Assembly (NCBI RefSeq): GCF_008040105.1
Contig: NZ_VRMG01000007.1
Location: 124,001 to 188,000 of the forward strand
Source of the DNA: Lacisediminihabitans profunda
GTDB lineage: Bacteria; Actinomycetota; Actinomycetes; Actinomycetales; Microbacteriaceae
Length of the DNA: 64,000 nucleotides
Reading direction: 5' to 3'
Position 1 is the stretch's first letter, and each line of letters starts with the position of its first letter. A program made the translations under genes and the position numbers. The notes under the pieces are model-generated. The model was not told the DNA's origin and ran no database searches. It saw only the letters and a list, made by a program, of their open reading frames with translations. This document shows, one piece after another, positions 7,911 through 16,140 of this stretch.

Positions 7911-8654
7911 GTGACAGTTCACCTGGATGTCGAGCGTCGCGTTCGCCTGAACCGGGACCGGGTGCTGCGGGCGGCCGTGTCCCTCGCCGACGAGATCGGC
8001 ATCGAGGCGCTCAGCATGCGCCGGCTCGCGCAGGAGCTCGACGTGGTGCCGATGGCCCTGTACAAGCACGTGCAGAACAAGGAGGAGCTCCTCGACGGCA
8101 TGGTCGAGATGATCGTGGGCGAGATCGATCCTCCCGTGCGTGATGCGGACTGGAAGAGTGCGGTGCGGCAGCGCGTGCTCTCCGCCCGGCGGGCGCTGCA
8201 GCGCCACCCCTGGGCGCGCCAGGTTGTCGAGTCTCGCACCACGAAGACACCAGCCGTGCTCGACTACATGGACTCCTTCACCGGCATGTTCCTGGCCGGC
8301 GGCTTCTCGGTCGATCTCACCCACCATGTGATGCACGCCATCGGCGGCCGCATGTGGGGTTTCACCCAGGAACTGTTCGACGACACCGCCTCGCCCCAGG
8401 CGGAGCCCTCCGCCGAGGTTCCCGCGGAGGTGAGGGCCGCCATGCTGGAGCAGATGGCCGCGCGGTATCCCAATATCGTGGCGATCGCCACGTCGATGGA
8501 CCACGACGACGACTCTGTGGTGAGCCACGGCTGCGACGACCAGTTCGAATTCGAGTTCGCCCTCGACCTGCTGCTCGACGGTTTCGAGCGACTTCGCGAC
8601 CAGGGCTGGACGTCGAGGGCGGCCCGTCGGGGAGGCGGTTCACCGGCCGCCTAG
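7911..8654 (+). CDS. TetR-family regulator (TetR_C class) of the GTGTAC regulon
   Basis: A 247-residue TetR protein with the helix-turn-helix at residues 9-55 (RVRLNRDRVLRAAVSLADE, MRRLAQELDVVPMALYKHV) and a C-terminal domain resembling the tetracycline-repressor C-terminal class. The GTG at 7911 is favoured because GGGAGGT lies 6 bases before it. An upstream in-frame GTG at 7896 lacks such a site. Four palindromes of one sequence surround the divergent cluster, making this the obvious local regulator. The ligand is unknown. Confidence 0.82.
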   Translation: MTVHLDVERRVRLNRDRVLRAAVSLADEIGIEALSMRRLAQELDVVPMALYKHVQNKEELLDGMVEMIVGEIDPPVRDADWKSAVRQRVLSARRALQRHPWARQVVESRTTKTPAVLDYMDSFTGMFLAGGFSVDLTHHVMHAIGGRMWGFTQELFDDTASPQAEPSAEVPAEVRAAMLEQMAARYPNIVAIATSMDHDDDSVVSHGCDDQFEFEFALDLLLDGFERLRDQGWTSRAARRGGGSPAA

Positions 8655-8658
8655 CTGC

Positions 8659-9174
8659 ACTGCCCAGGCACGTTGGGTTAACCAGCTGATGGGTGGGTGG
8701 GCTCCGATCGCGGTGTGGGGCCCGCTTGTCGTCCCCGCCATTGTGCGGCACTCCCTTGCCCTGACACGCGTTGTGCAGGACGGTGCCGCAGTCCACGCGT
8801 GCCCACCCCGCAGACTCCAGTTGTGCAGGACGGGTGGTGCAGGACGGCAGGACGGGTTGTGCAGGACGCCTCGGGCGGATGGCGAGGACGATCAGGTGCA
8901 GAACCGACGGGAGCATCCTGCAGACCGGGACCGTTCGGGTCGCCACACCCCTGCCGTGTCGGGCACAATCTGTCCCGCACAGGCTGTCCTGCACAAGCTG
9001 TCCTGCACAACCAGAGTCTGCGGGGTAGGCACCCGCACCTCCGGGGCCCGTCCTGCAGAACGCGGCCCGACCGACGCGGGCGGCCGCGACGGGGGCGAGG
9101 TCCGCAACGTCGCCGACGGCCACACGCGAACGTCCGTAACGGTGCTTGGAGTCACAACCAACTGCCTGGGCAGT
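8659..9174. repeat. 516-bp element with terminal and internal inverted repeats
   Basis: This gene-free stretch begins ACTGCCCAGGCA (8659-8670) and ends with its exact complement TGCCTGGGCAGT (9163-9174). Imperfect symmetry extends outward to a CTAG on both sides. Inside, a roughly 35-bp block at 8797-8831 (containing CACCCCGCAGACTC and GTTGTGCAGGAC) recurs inverted near 9000-9036. The motif TGTGCAGGAC or close variants appears in plus orientation at 8771, 8821, 8838 and 8857 and inverted at 8986, 9000 and 9050. No plausible coding frame is seen. It could be a non-autonomous mobile element or a structural repeat. The class is not recognised. Confidence 0.6.
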
Positions 9175-9224
9175 ACACGCTAGGCCCGCGGCCGACCGCC
9201 GTTTCGAAGGTCGACTGACAGCAC

Positions 9225-10004
9225 CTACCGTGTTGCCAACGCGGCCGACGGTCCCTGTGCGCTCGCGCCCAGGTAGAGGCGAGCGACCTCTGGGTCGTCG
9301 AGCAGGGACTGCCCAGTGCCGGTGAGAGCGACCCGACCGGCCTCGAGCACGGCCGCCATGTGCGCGACAGCAAGCCCCGATCGCGCGTTCTGTTCGACAA
9401 GCAGTACCGTACGCCCGTCGCGAGCGAGGTTCGCGATGCTCGCGAACACCGAGGTCCGCGACTTCGGGTCGAGCCCGATCGATGGCTCGTCGAGCAGGAT
9501 GAGAGCCGGATCGAGCATGAGCGACCGAGCCAGCTCGACCTGTTTCTGCTCGCCCCCAGAGAGCGACCCCGCCGCAGCCGACCGGCGCTTGGCCACGATG
9601 GGAAAGATCTCGGCGACCTCCTCCGCGCGTTGTTTCACCAAGGCGTGATTCGACAGGATGAACCCGCCCATGATCACGTTTTCCCAGACGGTCATCGTCG
9701 GGAACAGGCTCCTGTCCTGCGGAACGTGCACGATGCCGCGGGCCAGTCGCTCGCGGGACGTCAGTCTCCCGATGTCCTCCCCGTTGAACAGGACAGTGCC
9801 GCCTGCATTACGCAGCAGTCCACTCACGGTCTTGAGCACGGTCGACTTACCGGCGCCGTTCGGACCGATGAGGCAGACGATCTCACCCCTGGTCACGGCG
9901 AGATCCACGCCCTTGAGGATGAGACCGGCGCCGTAGCCGGCGGTCACCGCCGAGAGGTGAAGAAGCGTCGTCGGCGTCTCGGACGCGGTCGATTCAGCTG
10001 CCAA
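9225..10004 (-). CDS. livF: Branched-chain amino acid-type ABC transporter ATP-binding protein LivF
   Basis: A 259-residue ABC ATPase with Walker A GPNGAGKST, signature LSGGEQKQVE and Walker B ALILLDEPSIGL, plus the short form without the insert seen in LivG. The TTG at 10002-10004 is chosen because GGAGG precedes it by 6 bases and it overlaps the livG stop, as expected for translational coupling. The longer frame to 10085 runs through livG. It is the last gene of the LacI-controlled transport operon and works with LivG to power the LivHM channel. Confidence 0.88.
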   Translation of the reverse strand: MAAESTASETPTTLLHLSAVTAGYGAGLILKGVDLAVTRGEIVCLIGPNGAGKSTVLKTVSGLLRNAGGTVLFNGEDIGRLTSRERLARGIVHVPQDRSLFPTMTVWENVIMGGFILSNHALVKQRAEEVAEIFPIVAKRRSAAAGSLSGGEQKQVELARSLMLDPALILLDEPSIGLDPKSRTSVFASIANLARDGRTVLLVEQNARSGLAVAHMAAVLEAGRVALTGTGQSLLDDPEVARLYLGASAQGPSAALATR

Positions 10005-10728
10005 GGTATGCCTCCAGCACTCGTGGGTCTTTCTGGATCTGATCTGGTGAGCCGAACGCGATAGGAGCGCCCTGGTCGAGCACAATGACCGGGTCGCAGA
10101 GTCGCATCACGAGCTGCATGTCGTGCTCGACGATAAGGAAGGTCACGCCGGCGGCATGCCGTTCCCGGATGTGCTGCTCCATTGCATCGATCATCACCGG
10201 GTTGACGCCGGCGGTGGGCTCGTCCAGCAGCACCAACATCGGATCGCTCATCAGCACGGCGGCAAATTCGAGAAGCTTGCGCTGGCCGTAGGAGAGGTCG
10301 GCCGCCGGCAATTGTGCGAGAGTCTCCAGCCGAAACTCCCCGAGCATCTTCGTTGCCCGGTCACGGTCGGAGTCCGAGACGCGCCTGCCGAAAAGCTGGC
10401 GCGAGTTGTAGCCGGCTGCAACCACAAGGTTCTCTTCCACGGTGAGTTCGGGAAAGATGCGGGCCTGCTGAAAGGTGCGGGACAGCCCACGACGATAGAG
10501 GTCAGCGGGTCGGGGCCTGGTGATCGCCTCACCCCGGAAGCGGATCTCTCCCGAGTCTGCCTTCAGGTATCCGGTGACCATGTTGAACACGGTGGTCTTG
10601 CCTGACCCGTTCGGACCGATAAGGGCAGTGATCGTGCCCTTCTGTACCGTGAACGAACATTCGTTTACAGCGGTCACACCGCCGAACCGCTTCGTCAGGT
10701 GATCGACTTCCAGGAGGTTCTCGCTCAT
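9994..10728 (-). CDS. livG: Branched-chain amino acid-type ABC transporter ATP-binding protein LivG
   Basis: A 244-residue ABC ATPase. Walker A is GPNGSGKTT, Walker B is LVLLDEPTAGVNP, and the LivG-typical FRGEAITRPRPADLYRRGLSRTF stretch and C-terminal VLEAYLGS are present. The ATG at 10726-10728 overlaps the end of livM by 4 bases. The longer upstream frame is a livM shadow. The substrate is set by the binding protein encoded upstream, which need not be a branched-chain amino acid. Confidence 0.9.
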   Translation of the reverse strand: MSENLLEVDHLTKRFGGVTAVNECSFTVQKGTITALIGPNGSGKTTVFNMVTGYLKADSGEIRFRGEAITRPRPADLYRRGLSRTFQQARIFPELTVEENLVVAAGYNSRQLFGRRVSDSDRDRATKMLGEFRLETLAQLPAADLSYGQRKLLEFAAVLMSDPMLVLLDEPTAGVNPVMIDAMEQHIRERHAAGVTFLIVEHDMQLVMRLCDPVIVLDQGAPIAFGSPDQIQKDPRVLEAYLGS

Positions 10729-11765
10729 CGCACTACCTTCACTTCGCTGGGGGGCATCGGCGCAACCTGGGCAGCGGCGTTGTCGCGTGCCGCCCCGGCC
10801 GCGCCCGCACGCCGGCGGTCGAGCCGTTCGGCAATCGAGGGCAGGATGCCGCGGGGCAGGAAGAGCATGATCACCAGGAATACCGCCGCGTACGCAATCA
10901 GGTAGAGCTGGCTGGCCCCGAAGGCCTGGGCGAAATACTCCTGCGCGGGAACCAGGATGAATGAACCGAGCACGGGCCCCCAGAGCGTTCCGCGCCCGCC
11001 AAGGAATGCCATCAACACCATCCCGATGGTGATGAGAGGGTCGACCGCGAACTGCGGGTAAATGAAGCCCACGTAGTACGCCCACACCCCACCCACCATC
11101 GCGACGAGTCCAGAACTCACCGCGAATGCGATCAACTTCACCGCGGTAACCCGTACGCCGACGCCGTGCGCCTTGTCTTCGTCGGCCCGCACGGTGGCGA
11201 GAGACAGGCCGATCTTCGACCGGCGGAAATACATCGAGATGGCCATGGCCGTCGCCAGCATGATCAACATCGCGTAGTAGAAAGGCCAGTCATAGGTCGC
11301 GACATCGAACGGCGCCGGGGCGACGCTCTTGCCCTGCGCGCCGCCGGTGATCTCCTTCAGGTTGAAGGCCAGCGTCTGCGTGATGAAGAGGAGCGTGATC
11401 GTGACGATCGCAAAGACGTCCGCTCGCGTTCGCATCGAGACCCAGCCGATCGGCACGCTGAGCAGTGCGACCCCGATACCGATCACGGGAAGCATCAGGA
11501 ACGGGGCGTACCCGCCGTACACGCTGCCGTTGAACATGATCGCCGTCGCGTATGCACCGATTCCGAAGAATGCAACATGTCCCAGCGACGGGTAGCCGGC
11601 ATAGCCACCGATCAGGTTCCAGGAGCTGGAAAGCGCGGCGTACATGATCGTGAAGGTCAGCGTGTTGAGCAGCCAGCCGGGCCCGCCGACGATCGGGACG
11701 AGGACGAGGACGAGGAAGAAGACGCCGGCTCTGACGAGTCCGGCACGGGTGATCGCGAACTTCAC
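10725..11765 (-). CDS. livM: Branched-chain amino acid-type ABC transporter permease LivM
   Basis: A 346-residue polytopic membrane protein with about 8-10 hydrophobic segments. It contains the LivM hallmark GYAGYPSLGHVAFFGIGAY near residues 55-75 and the cytoplasmic loop FRRSKIGLSLATVRADEDKAHGVGV. The C-terminal tail is charged and Ala/Arg-rich. It overlaps livH by 4 bases, so expression is coupled. Confidence 0.9.
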   Translation of the reverse strand: MKFAITRAGLVRAGVFFLVLVLVPIVGGPGWLLNTLTFTIMYAALSSSWNLIGGYAGYPSLGHVAFFGIGAYATAIMFNGSVYGGYAPFLMLPVIGIGVALLSVPIGWVSMRTRADVFAIVTITLLFITQTLAFNLKEITGGAQGKSVAPAPFDVATYDWPFYYAMLIMLATAMAISMYFRRSKIGLSLATVRADEDKAHGVGVRVTAVKLIAFAVSSGLVAMVGGVWAYYVGFIYPQFAVDPLITIGMVLMAFLGGRGTLWGPVLGSFILVPAQEYFAQAFGASQLYLIAYAAVFLVIMLFLPRGILPSIAERLDRRRAGAAGAARDNAAAQVAPMPPSEVKVVR

Positions 11766-12640
11766 AGGGCACCTCGGGTTCTGGCGCCGAAGAGGCCGCG
11801 CGGTCTGATCAGGAGCACGAGCAGGAGAACCACGAAGAAGGTGAAGTCGGACCAGATCGGAGACGCGAGCGCGGACACGACCGAGGACGCAACGCCCATC
11901 ACCAGAGCGGCGACCACCGATCCACCGATGCTCCCCAACCCGCCGAGCACCACGATGGTGAGGAGCCGGCTGATGAGGTCGTAGTGGCTTCCCGGGTTGA
12001 AAGAGTTCAGCATTCCGAACACCGAACCGGCGGCCGCGGCCGTCGCGGCCCCTAGCCCGAAACCCAGCGCCGAGACGCGGTTGGCGTTCACCCCGAGGAG
12101 CTGCGCCGACATCGGGTTCTGAACCGTGGCGCGAACCGACCGCCCGAACTTCGTGCGCTGCAGTATCAGATAGAGCAGTCCGAGCACGACGAGGGACAGC
12201 ACAAAGGCTACGAATCGCACCAGGCTGACCTGATAGCCCAGGATCGTCCAGCTGAAGTTGGCGTAGGACGGCTGCACATTGGTGAGAGTCGCCCCGTAGG
12301 CGAAGGACAGCAGCCCCTCCACGCCCAAAGCGATGGCAAAGGTCACCAGGAGCGACAGTTGCGCCACGTCATCGCCGTGTAGTGGGCGGAGCAGGGCCCA
12401 CTGCACTCCGACGCCCACCAGGAACAGGAGGGGCGTGGTGATGAGGATCGACAGGAACGGATCCACCCCCCACTGAGTGAACAGGGTGTACGTGAGGTAG
12501 GCCCCGAGGACGACCAGGACCCCCTGCGCGAGGTTTACGACCTTCATGATTCCGAAGATCAGCGTCTGGCCGCTCGCCATGAGCGCGTACACACCGCCCG
12601 TGAGAACACCGAGGATGACTGCCTGAATCAGCGAATGCAC
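11762..12640 (-). CDS. livH: Branched-chain amino acid-type ABC transporter permease LivH
   Basis: A 292-residue integral membrane permease with the LivH start QAVILGVLTGGVYALMASG and IFGIMKVVNLAQGVLVVLG, about eight membrane segments and the loop RTKFGRSVRATVQNPMSAQLLGV. The length fits the family. It lies 12 bases after the binding-protein gene, so the order is binding protein, H, M, G, F. Confidence 0.9.
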   Translation of the reverse strand: MHSLIQAVILGVLTGGVYALMASGQTLIFGIMKVVNLAQGVLVVLGAYLTYTLFTQWGVDPFLSILITTPLLFLVGVGVQWALLRPLHGDDVAQLSLLVTFAIALGVEGLLSFAYGATLTNVQPSYANFSWTILGYQVSLVRFVAFVLSLVVLGLLYLILQRTKFGRSVRATVQNPMSAQLLGVNANRVSALGFGLGAATAAAAGSVFGMLNSFNPGSHYDLISRLLTIVVLGGLGSIGGSVVAALVMGVASSVVSALASPIWSDFTFFVVLLLVLLIRPRGLFGARTRGAL

Positions 12641-12652
12641 CGCCTGTCCCCT

Positions 12653-13900
12653 CTAGCCGGCCCAGTGTGGCTTGGGAGCCACCGGGGTGTGCCGTGCGGT
12701 GGCGGCCGGGAAGACCGTCGTCAGCTTTCCATCGATCCATTGGACCAACTGGTACGAACCCTTGGGAGCCCCGTACTGGTCCCAACTGAGGTTGCCGACC
12801 AGGGTGGGCCAGCTCCCGGAGTGAAGGGTCTTGATGATCGTGGCGTTGTCGACCTTGCCGGTCTTCTTCGCGACCTGCTCGACCAGCAGGCCGGCCGAGA
12901 ATGCCTCTGCCGAGGTGGGGTCGATCTTCTGGGCATCGCCGCCGTACTTGGCGATGTAGTCCGAGATGAACTTCGCGCTGCCGGCGACGGTCGAGTCGGC
13001 ATACCAGTCGGCGCTCGAGAAGACACCCTCGGTGTTCGCACCGACGGCGGCCGGGAAGTCGCCCGGCGAGTTGGCGCCGTTCGATTCGAACAGCCACTTC
13101 GGGTTGAACTTGAGCTGGATCACGGCCTGAATCTGGGCGAACGCGTCGGCCTCCTGCGACCCGCCCACGACGACGTCAGGGTTGGCGGCCGACATACCAG
13201 ACATGATCGGCGTCATGTCCGCGGTCTCGGCCGGGTAGGTCTGGTCGTAGACCGTCTTGATACCCGCGGCTTCGAAGCGCTTCTGGATGCTCGCGGCTAT
13301 CGGCGCCGAGAAGGGGTCGTCGAGCTTGGCGTATCCAGCGGTCTTGGGTCGCTTGTTCGCCGGGAGAGACAGGATGTAGTCCGCGAACACGTCGCCACCC
13401 TTGGTGGTTGGCGCCGGCTGCACGAAGAACAGATTGGTCAGCTTCTGATCGAAGACCGAGGGACCGCCACCGGCCGGCTCGATGAACGAGTAGTGGTATC
13501 GGCTGGCCACCCGCGACGCGGGCACCGTGAGCAGGCTGGAGAACGGACCGAATACCAGATCCACCTTCGACTGCGTGATGAGGTTGGTGTAGTTGGTGAC
13601 CACCTGGTCGGGGCTGGAGGCATCGTCGACGATGCTGAGCTTCACCTGGCGGCCCAGCACTCCGCCCGACTTGTTGACCACACTCGCCCAGAGGTCGTAC
13701 CCGCGCTGTGCGGCCTTGCCAGAGTCGGAGAAGTCGCCAGTCAGCGACAGCGAGATGCCGATCTTGAGCGGGCCGGACGACGAGGACGTCGACGGCGAGG
13801 CCGCGCACCCGGCCAGCAGGACAGCCCCAGCGGCCAGAGCGGCGACCGAGGCGAAGAGACGAGCTCGACGAGGGCGTAGCCCGTCAATGTGTAGTTGCAT
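12653..13900 (-). CDS. Substrate-binding lipoprotein of the Liv-type ABC transporter
   Basis: A periplasmic-binding-protein-type lipoprotein of about 415 residues. A signal peptide with lipobox LLAGC (Cys near residue 32) is followed by a Ser/Thr linker and a type I binding fold (LKIGISLSLTGDFSDSGKAAQRGYDLW). Of two adjacent ATGs, the one at 13898-13900 has better spacing from the AGGAG site. It is related to binding proteins for amino acids and amides. The partner genes (hydroxyacid dehydrogenase, M24 protein) suggest a small organic or amino-acid-like ligand, but the sequence does not show which. Confidence 0.85.
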   Translation of the reverse strand: MQLHIDGLRPRRARLFASVAALAAGAVLLAGCAASPSTSSSSGPLKIGISLSLTGDFSDSGKAAQRGYDLWASVVNKSGGVLGRQVKLSIVDDASSPDQVVTNYTNLITQSKVDLVFGPFSSLLTVPASRVASRYHYSFIEPAGGGPSVFDQKLTNLFFVQPAPTTKGGDVFADYILSLPANKRPKTAGYAKLDDPFSAPIAASIQKRFEAAGIKTVYDQTYPAETADMTPIMSGMSAANPDVVVGGSQEADAFAQIQAVIQLKFNPKWLFESNGANSPGDFPAAVGANTEGVFSSADWYADSTVAGSAKFISDYIAKYGGDAQKIDPTSAEAFSAGLLVEQVAKKTGKVDNATIIKTLHSGSWPTLVGNLSWDQYGAPKGSYQLVQWIDGKLTTVFPAATARHTPVAPKPHWAG

Positions 13901-13979
13901 CATTGCTCCTAACAGAGGGATTCGATTGCTCGAGTTGCCCGAAGTGCACGCCGTCCAGCGCGGAATTCGGTTGGCTACC

Positions 13980-14023
13980 GCAATCGTTTGCACCACAATC
14001 GCACCACTTGGCTCAGGTGTCAA
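13980..14023 (-). promoter_or_regulatory. Promoter and LacI operator of the Liv transport operon
   Basis: On the minus strand a consensus -35 TTGACA (14018-14023) is followed after 17 bases by a -10-like GATTGT (13995-14000) and then by GCAAACGATTGC (13980-13991). The last is a 12-base LacI-type near-palindrome with a central CG. A repressor there would block transcription of the binding-protein gene. A related site is at 15155. Confidence 0.6.
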
Positions 14024-14028
14024 GCACT

Positions 14029-15060
14029 TCAGTCGAAGGAGGGGTTCTCCGGAGCGGGGCCCGTCGAGGCCCTCACGATGAGCTCGACCGGGAGCATGAC
14101 CCGAAGCGCCGTGAGCGCGGAGCTTTCGATCTGGTTGAGCAACAGCCTGGCCGATTCGACGCCGAGGTCGAAGTGCGGAGTCCTCACCGTTGTCATCGGC
14201 GGCTGGAAGTCGCCCGCGAACGGCATGTCATTGAAGCCGACGACCGACACGTCTTCCGGGATGCTCAGACCATGGAGTCGAAGCGAGTGGTAGACCCCGA
14301 GCGCGAGCAGATCGTTGCCGGCGACCACCGCGGTCGGCCGGAACCCCGAGCCGTCGAGCACCGAGTCCATCACACTCTGACCCGCCTCGACGCTGTAGGC
14401 GGGGGCGCGGAACACCTCGCCACGGATGCCGAGATCCGCGCACGCCGCCACGAAGGCCTCGGCCCGTACCTGGCTCGTCGAGAAGGTGGGGGGGCCGGCG
14501 ATGTGCGCGATCCGCCGATGGCCAAGTCGGCCCAAATGCTCGACAGACTCCCTGATTCCTTGGGCGTCGTCGCCTACGACGGCGGGGTAGGGCACGCCTC
14601 GCGAATCACGATTGACCATGACGGCGCGGATGCCGCGCTCGTAGGCCTCGCCGGCTATCGAGTGCCCGGAGTGGCCAGTGGCGAAGATGAATCCATCGAC
14701 CTGGCGCTGCACGAGCGACTCGAAGAGCAGTCGCTCGGTGGCGTCGCTGCCATCGGTGTTGACCACGAACGCGGAGTAGCCGCGCGGAGCCAGATGACTG
14801 TCGATCCCGCGCACGATCGGCGGGAAGATCGGGTTCGTGAGATCGGGGATGATCACACCGATCGTCATCGACGAGCTGGTGCGAAGACCGCGGGCTATCG
14901 AGTTCGGGACGTAGCCGAGTTGCTTTGCGACGGCGCGAACGCGGCTGGCGGTCTCGGCATTGACCTGGCCCTCAGTCTTCCGGTTGAGGGCCCGCGACAC
15001 AGTTCCCGGATGCACACCGGCCAAACGTGCTACATCCGCAATCGTCGCGCGGGGGGACAT
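14029..15060 (-). CDS. LacI-family transcriptional regulator
   Basis: A 343-residue LacI/GalR repressor. The N-terminal helix-turn-helix reads ATIADVARLAGVHPGTVSRAL, followed by the hinge LGYVPNSIARGLRT and a periplasmic-binding-protein-like effector domain with IGVIIPDLTNPIFPPIVRGI. It lies between the transport operon and the divergent catabolic pair. Palindromic sites of LacI type (central CG) are present at both promoters and in its own upstream region, so it very likely governs the entire locus. The inducer is presumably the transported compound or a derivative. Confidence 0.88.
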   Translation of the reverse strand: MSPRATIADVARLAGVHPGTVSRALNRKTEGQVNAETASRVRAVAKQLGYVPNSIARGLRTSSSMTIGVIIPDLTNPIFPPIVRGIDSHLAPRGYSAFVVNTDGSDATERLLFESLVQRQVDGFIFATGHSGHSIAGEAYERGIRAVMVNRDSRGVPYPAVVGDDAQGIRESVEHLGRLGHRRIAHIAGPPTFSTSQVRAEAFVAACADLGIRGEVFRAPAYSVEAGQSVMDSVLDGSGFRPTAVVAGNDLLALGVYHSLRLHGLSIPEDVSVVGFNDMPFAGDFQPPMTTVRTPHFDLGVESARLLLNQIESSALTALRVMLPVELIVRASTGPAPENPSFD

Positions 15061-15113
15061 GGGCCTAACGATAGCAGTTGAGTGGAACCCGAGATCCGGC
15101 TTGGCCGCATGGG

Positions 15114-15166
15114 TTGACTCTGGGTGATCCGTGGTCCAATAATGGCGTGAGGCTGCAATCGATTGT
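15114..15166 (+). promoter_or_regulatory. Promoter and LacI operator of the dehydrogenase/M24 operon
   Basis: TTGACT (15114-15119), 18 bases, AATAAT (15138-15143), then GCAATCGATTGT at 15155-15166 with the perfect 10-base palindrome CAATCGATTG inside. The operator lies just downstream of the -10, the same geometry as at 13980. It may also repress the divergent lacI gene. Confidence 0.6.
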
Positions 15167-15192
15167 GGTTTCTAGCCACGTGAGGAGTGGAC

Positions 15193-16140
15193 ATGACTTC
15201 AGAGCACAAAGCCAGAATCGGCTGGATTGGCGCCGGCCGGATGGGCTACGAGATGGCACGCCGCCTTCTCGACGCCGGATACGACGTCGCCATCTACAAC
15301 CGCACCCAGTCGAAGGCAGAGCCGCTTGTCGAATTCGGGGCGACAATCGTGAACCGGCCGGTCGACCTCGCCGACCGGGACATCGTCTTCATCATGGTCA
15401 CCGCGCCGAAGGACCTCGAGCAGGTGACCGTCGGTGCCGACGGTGTGCTGACCTCCGACTCCGTCACCCCCGGCATGATCATCGACTCGTCGACCGTCTC
15501 GCAGGAGGCTTCCGCGATGATCCGCGAATTCGCGACGGCGCGAGGCACCGACTTCCTCGCGGCGCCGGTCAGCGGCAACCCGTCCGTCATCGCGGCGGGG
15601 AAGCTCACCATCGCGGCATCCGGCCCCCGGGAGACCTACGACAAGGCCTACGACGTGCTCACCACCATCGGGCGCAGCGCCACCTATGTCGGCGACGGGG
15701 AGGTCGCTCGACTGGTGAAGATCGCCCACAACGTGTTCCTGGGCGTCGTCACTCAATCCCTGGCCGAAATCACCGTGCTCGCCGAGCGAGGTGGCGTCTC
15801 CCGCGAGGCCTTCCTCGCGTTTCTCAACGACTCGGTGATGGGGTCGACCTTCACTAAGTACAAGGCACCCGCGATGGTCAACCTCGACTTCACCCCGACC
15901 TTCACCATGCCGTTGCTCTCGAAGGACTTCGACCTCGGCCTGGCCGCGGCGCACGACCTTCGGGTGCCGATGCCGGTCGCGGCAGCGACGGCGCAGATCG
16001 TCGCATCGGCGATGGGCGCCGGCCATGTCACCGAGGACTTCGCTGCGCTGATCCTCGAGGTTGCCCGCGGGGCCGGCATGGCACTGGAGCCCGAGAACGT
16101 GCACGTCGCGAGTGGGCTCGAGGTGGCCGCCCATGACTAA
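15193..16140 (+). CDS. Beta-hydroxyacid dehydrogenase (3-hydroxyisobutyrate dehydrogenase family)
   Basis: A 315-residue NAD(P)-dependent dehydrogenase. The Rossmann motif GWIGAGRMGYEMARRLLDAG is at residues 11-30. It has VTAPKDLEQV, substrate motif FLAAPVSGNPSVIAAGKLTI, and the catalytic Lys in GEVARLVKIAHNVFLGV. Family members oxidise 3-hydroxyisobutyrate, tartronate semialdehyde or similar hydroxyacids. GAGGAG precedes the ATG at 15193. It overlaps the start of the M24 gene and shares its LacI-controlled promoter, so it probably handles a downstream metabolite of the imported compound. Confidence 0.85.
   Translation: MTSEHKARIGWIGAGRMGYEMARRLLDAGYDVAIYNRTQSKAEPLVEFGATIVNRPVDLADRDIVFIMVTAPKDLEQVTVGADGVLTSDSVTPGMIIDSSTVSQEASAMIREFATARGTDFLAAPVSGNPSVIAAGKLTIAASGPRETYDKAYDVLTTIGRSATYVGDGEVARLVKIAHNVFLGVVTQSLAEITVLAERGGVSREAFLAFLNDSVMGSTFTKYKAPAMVNLDFTPTFTMPLLSKDFDLGLAAAHDLRVPMPVAAATAQIVASAMGAGHVTEDFAALILEVARGAGMALEPENVHVASGLEVAAHD

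Noticed and set aside
8770-9060. CRISPR array suggested by repeated TGTGCAGGAC words
   Set aside because: The repeats are short, in both orientations and irregularly spaced, with no constant spacers and no cas genes nearby.
9994-11085. Longer livG frame starting inside livM
   Set aside because: The extra N-terminal 119 residues are a livM shadow. An ATG with the expected 4-base overlap gives a normal LivG length.
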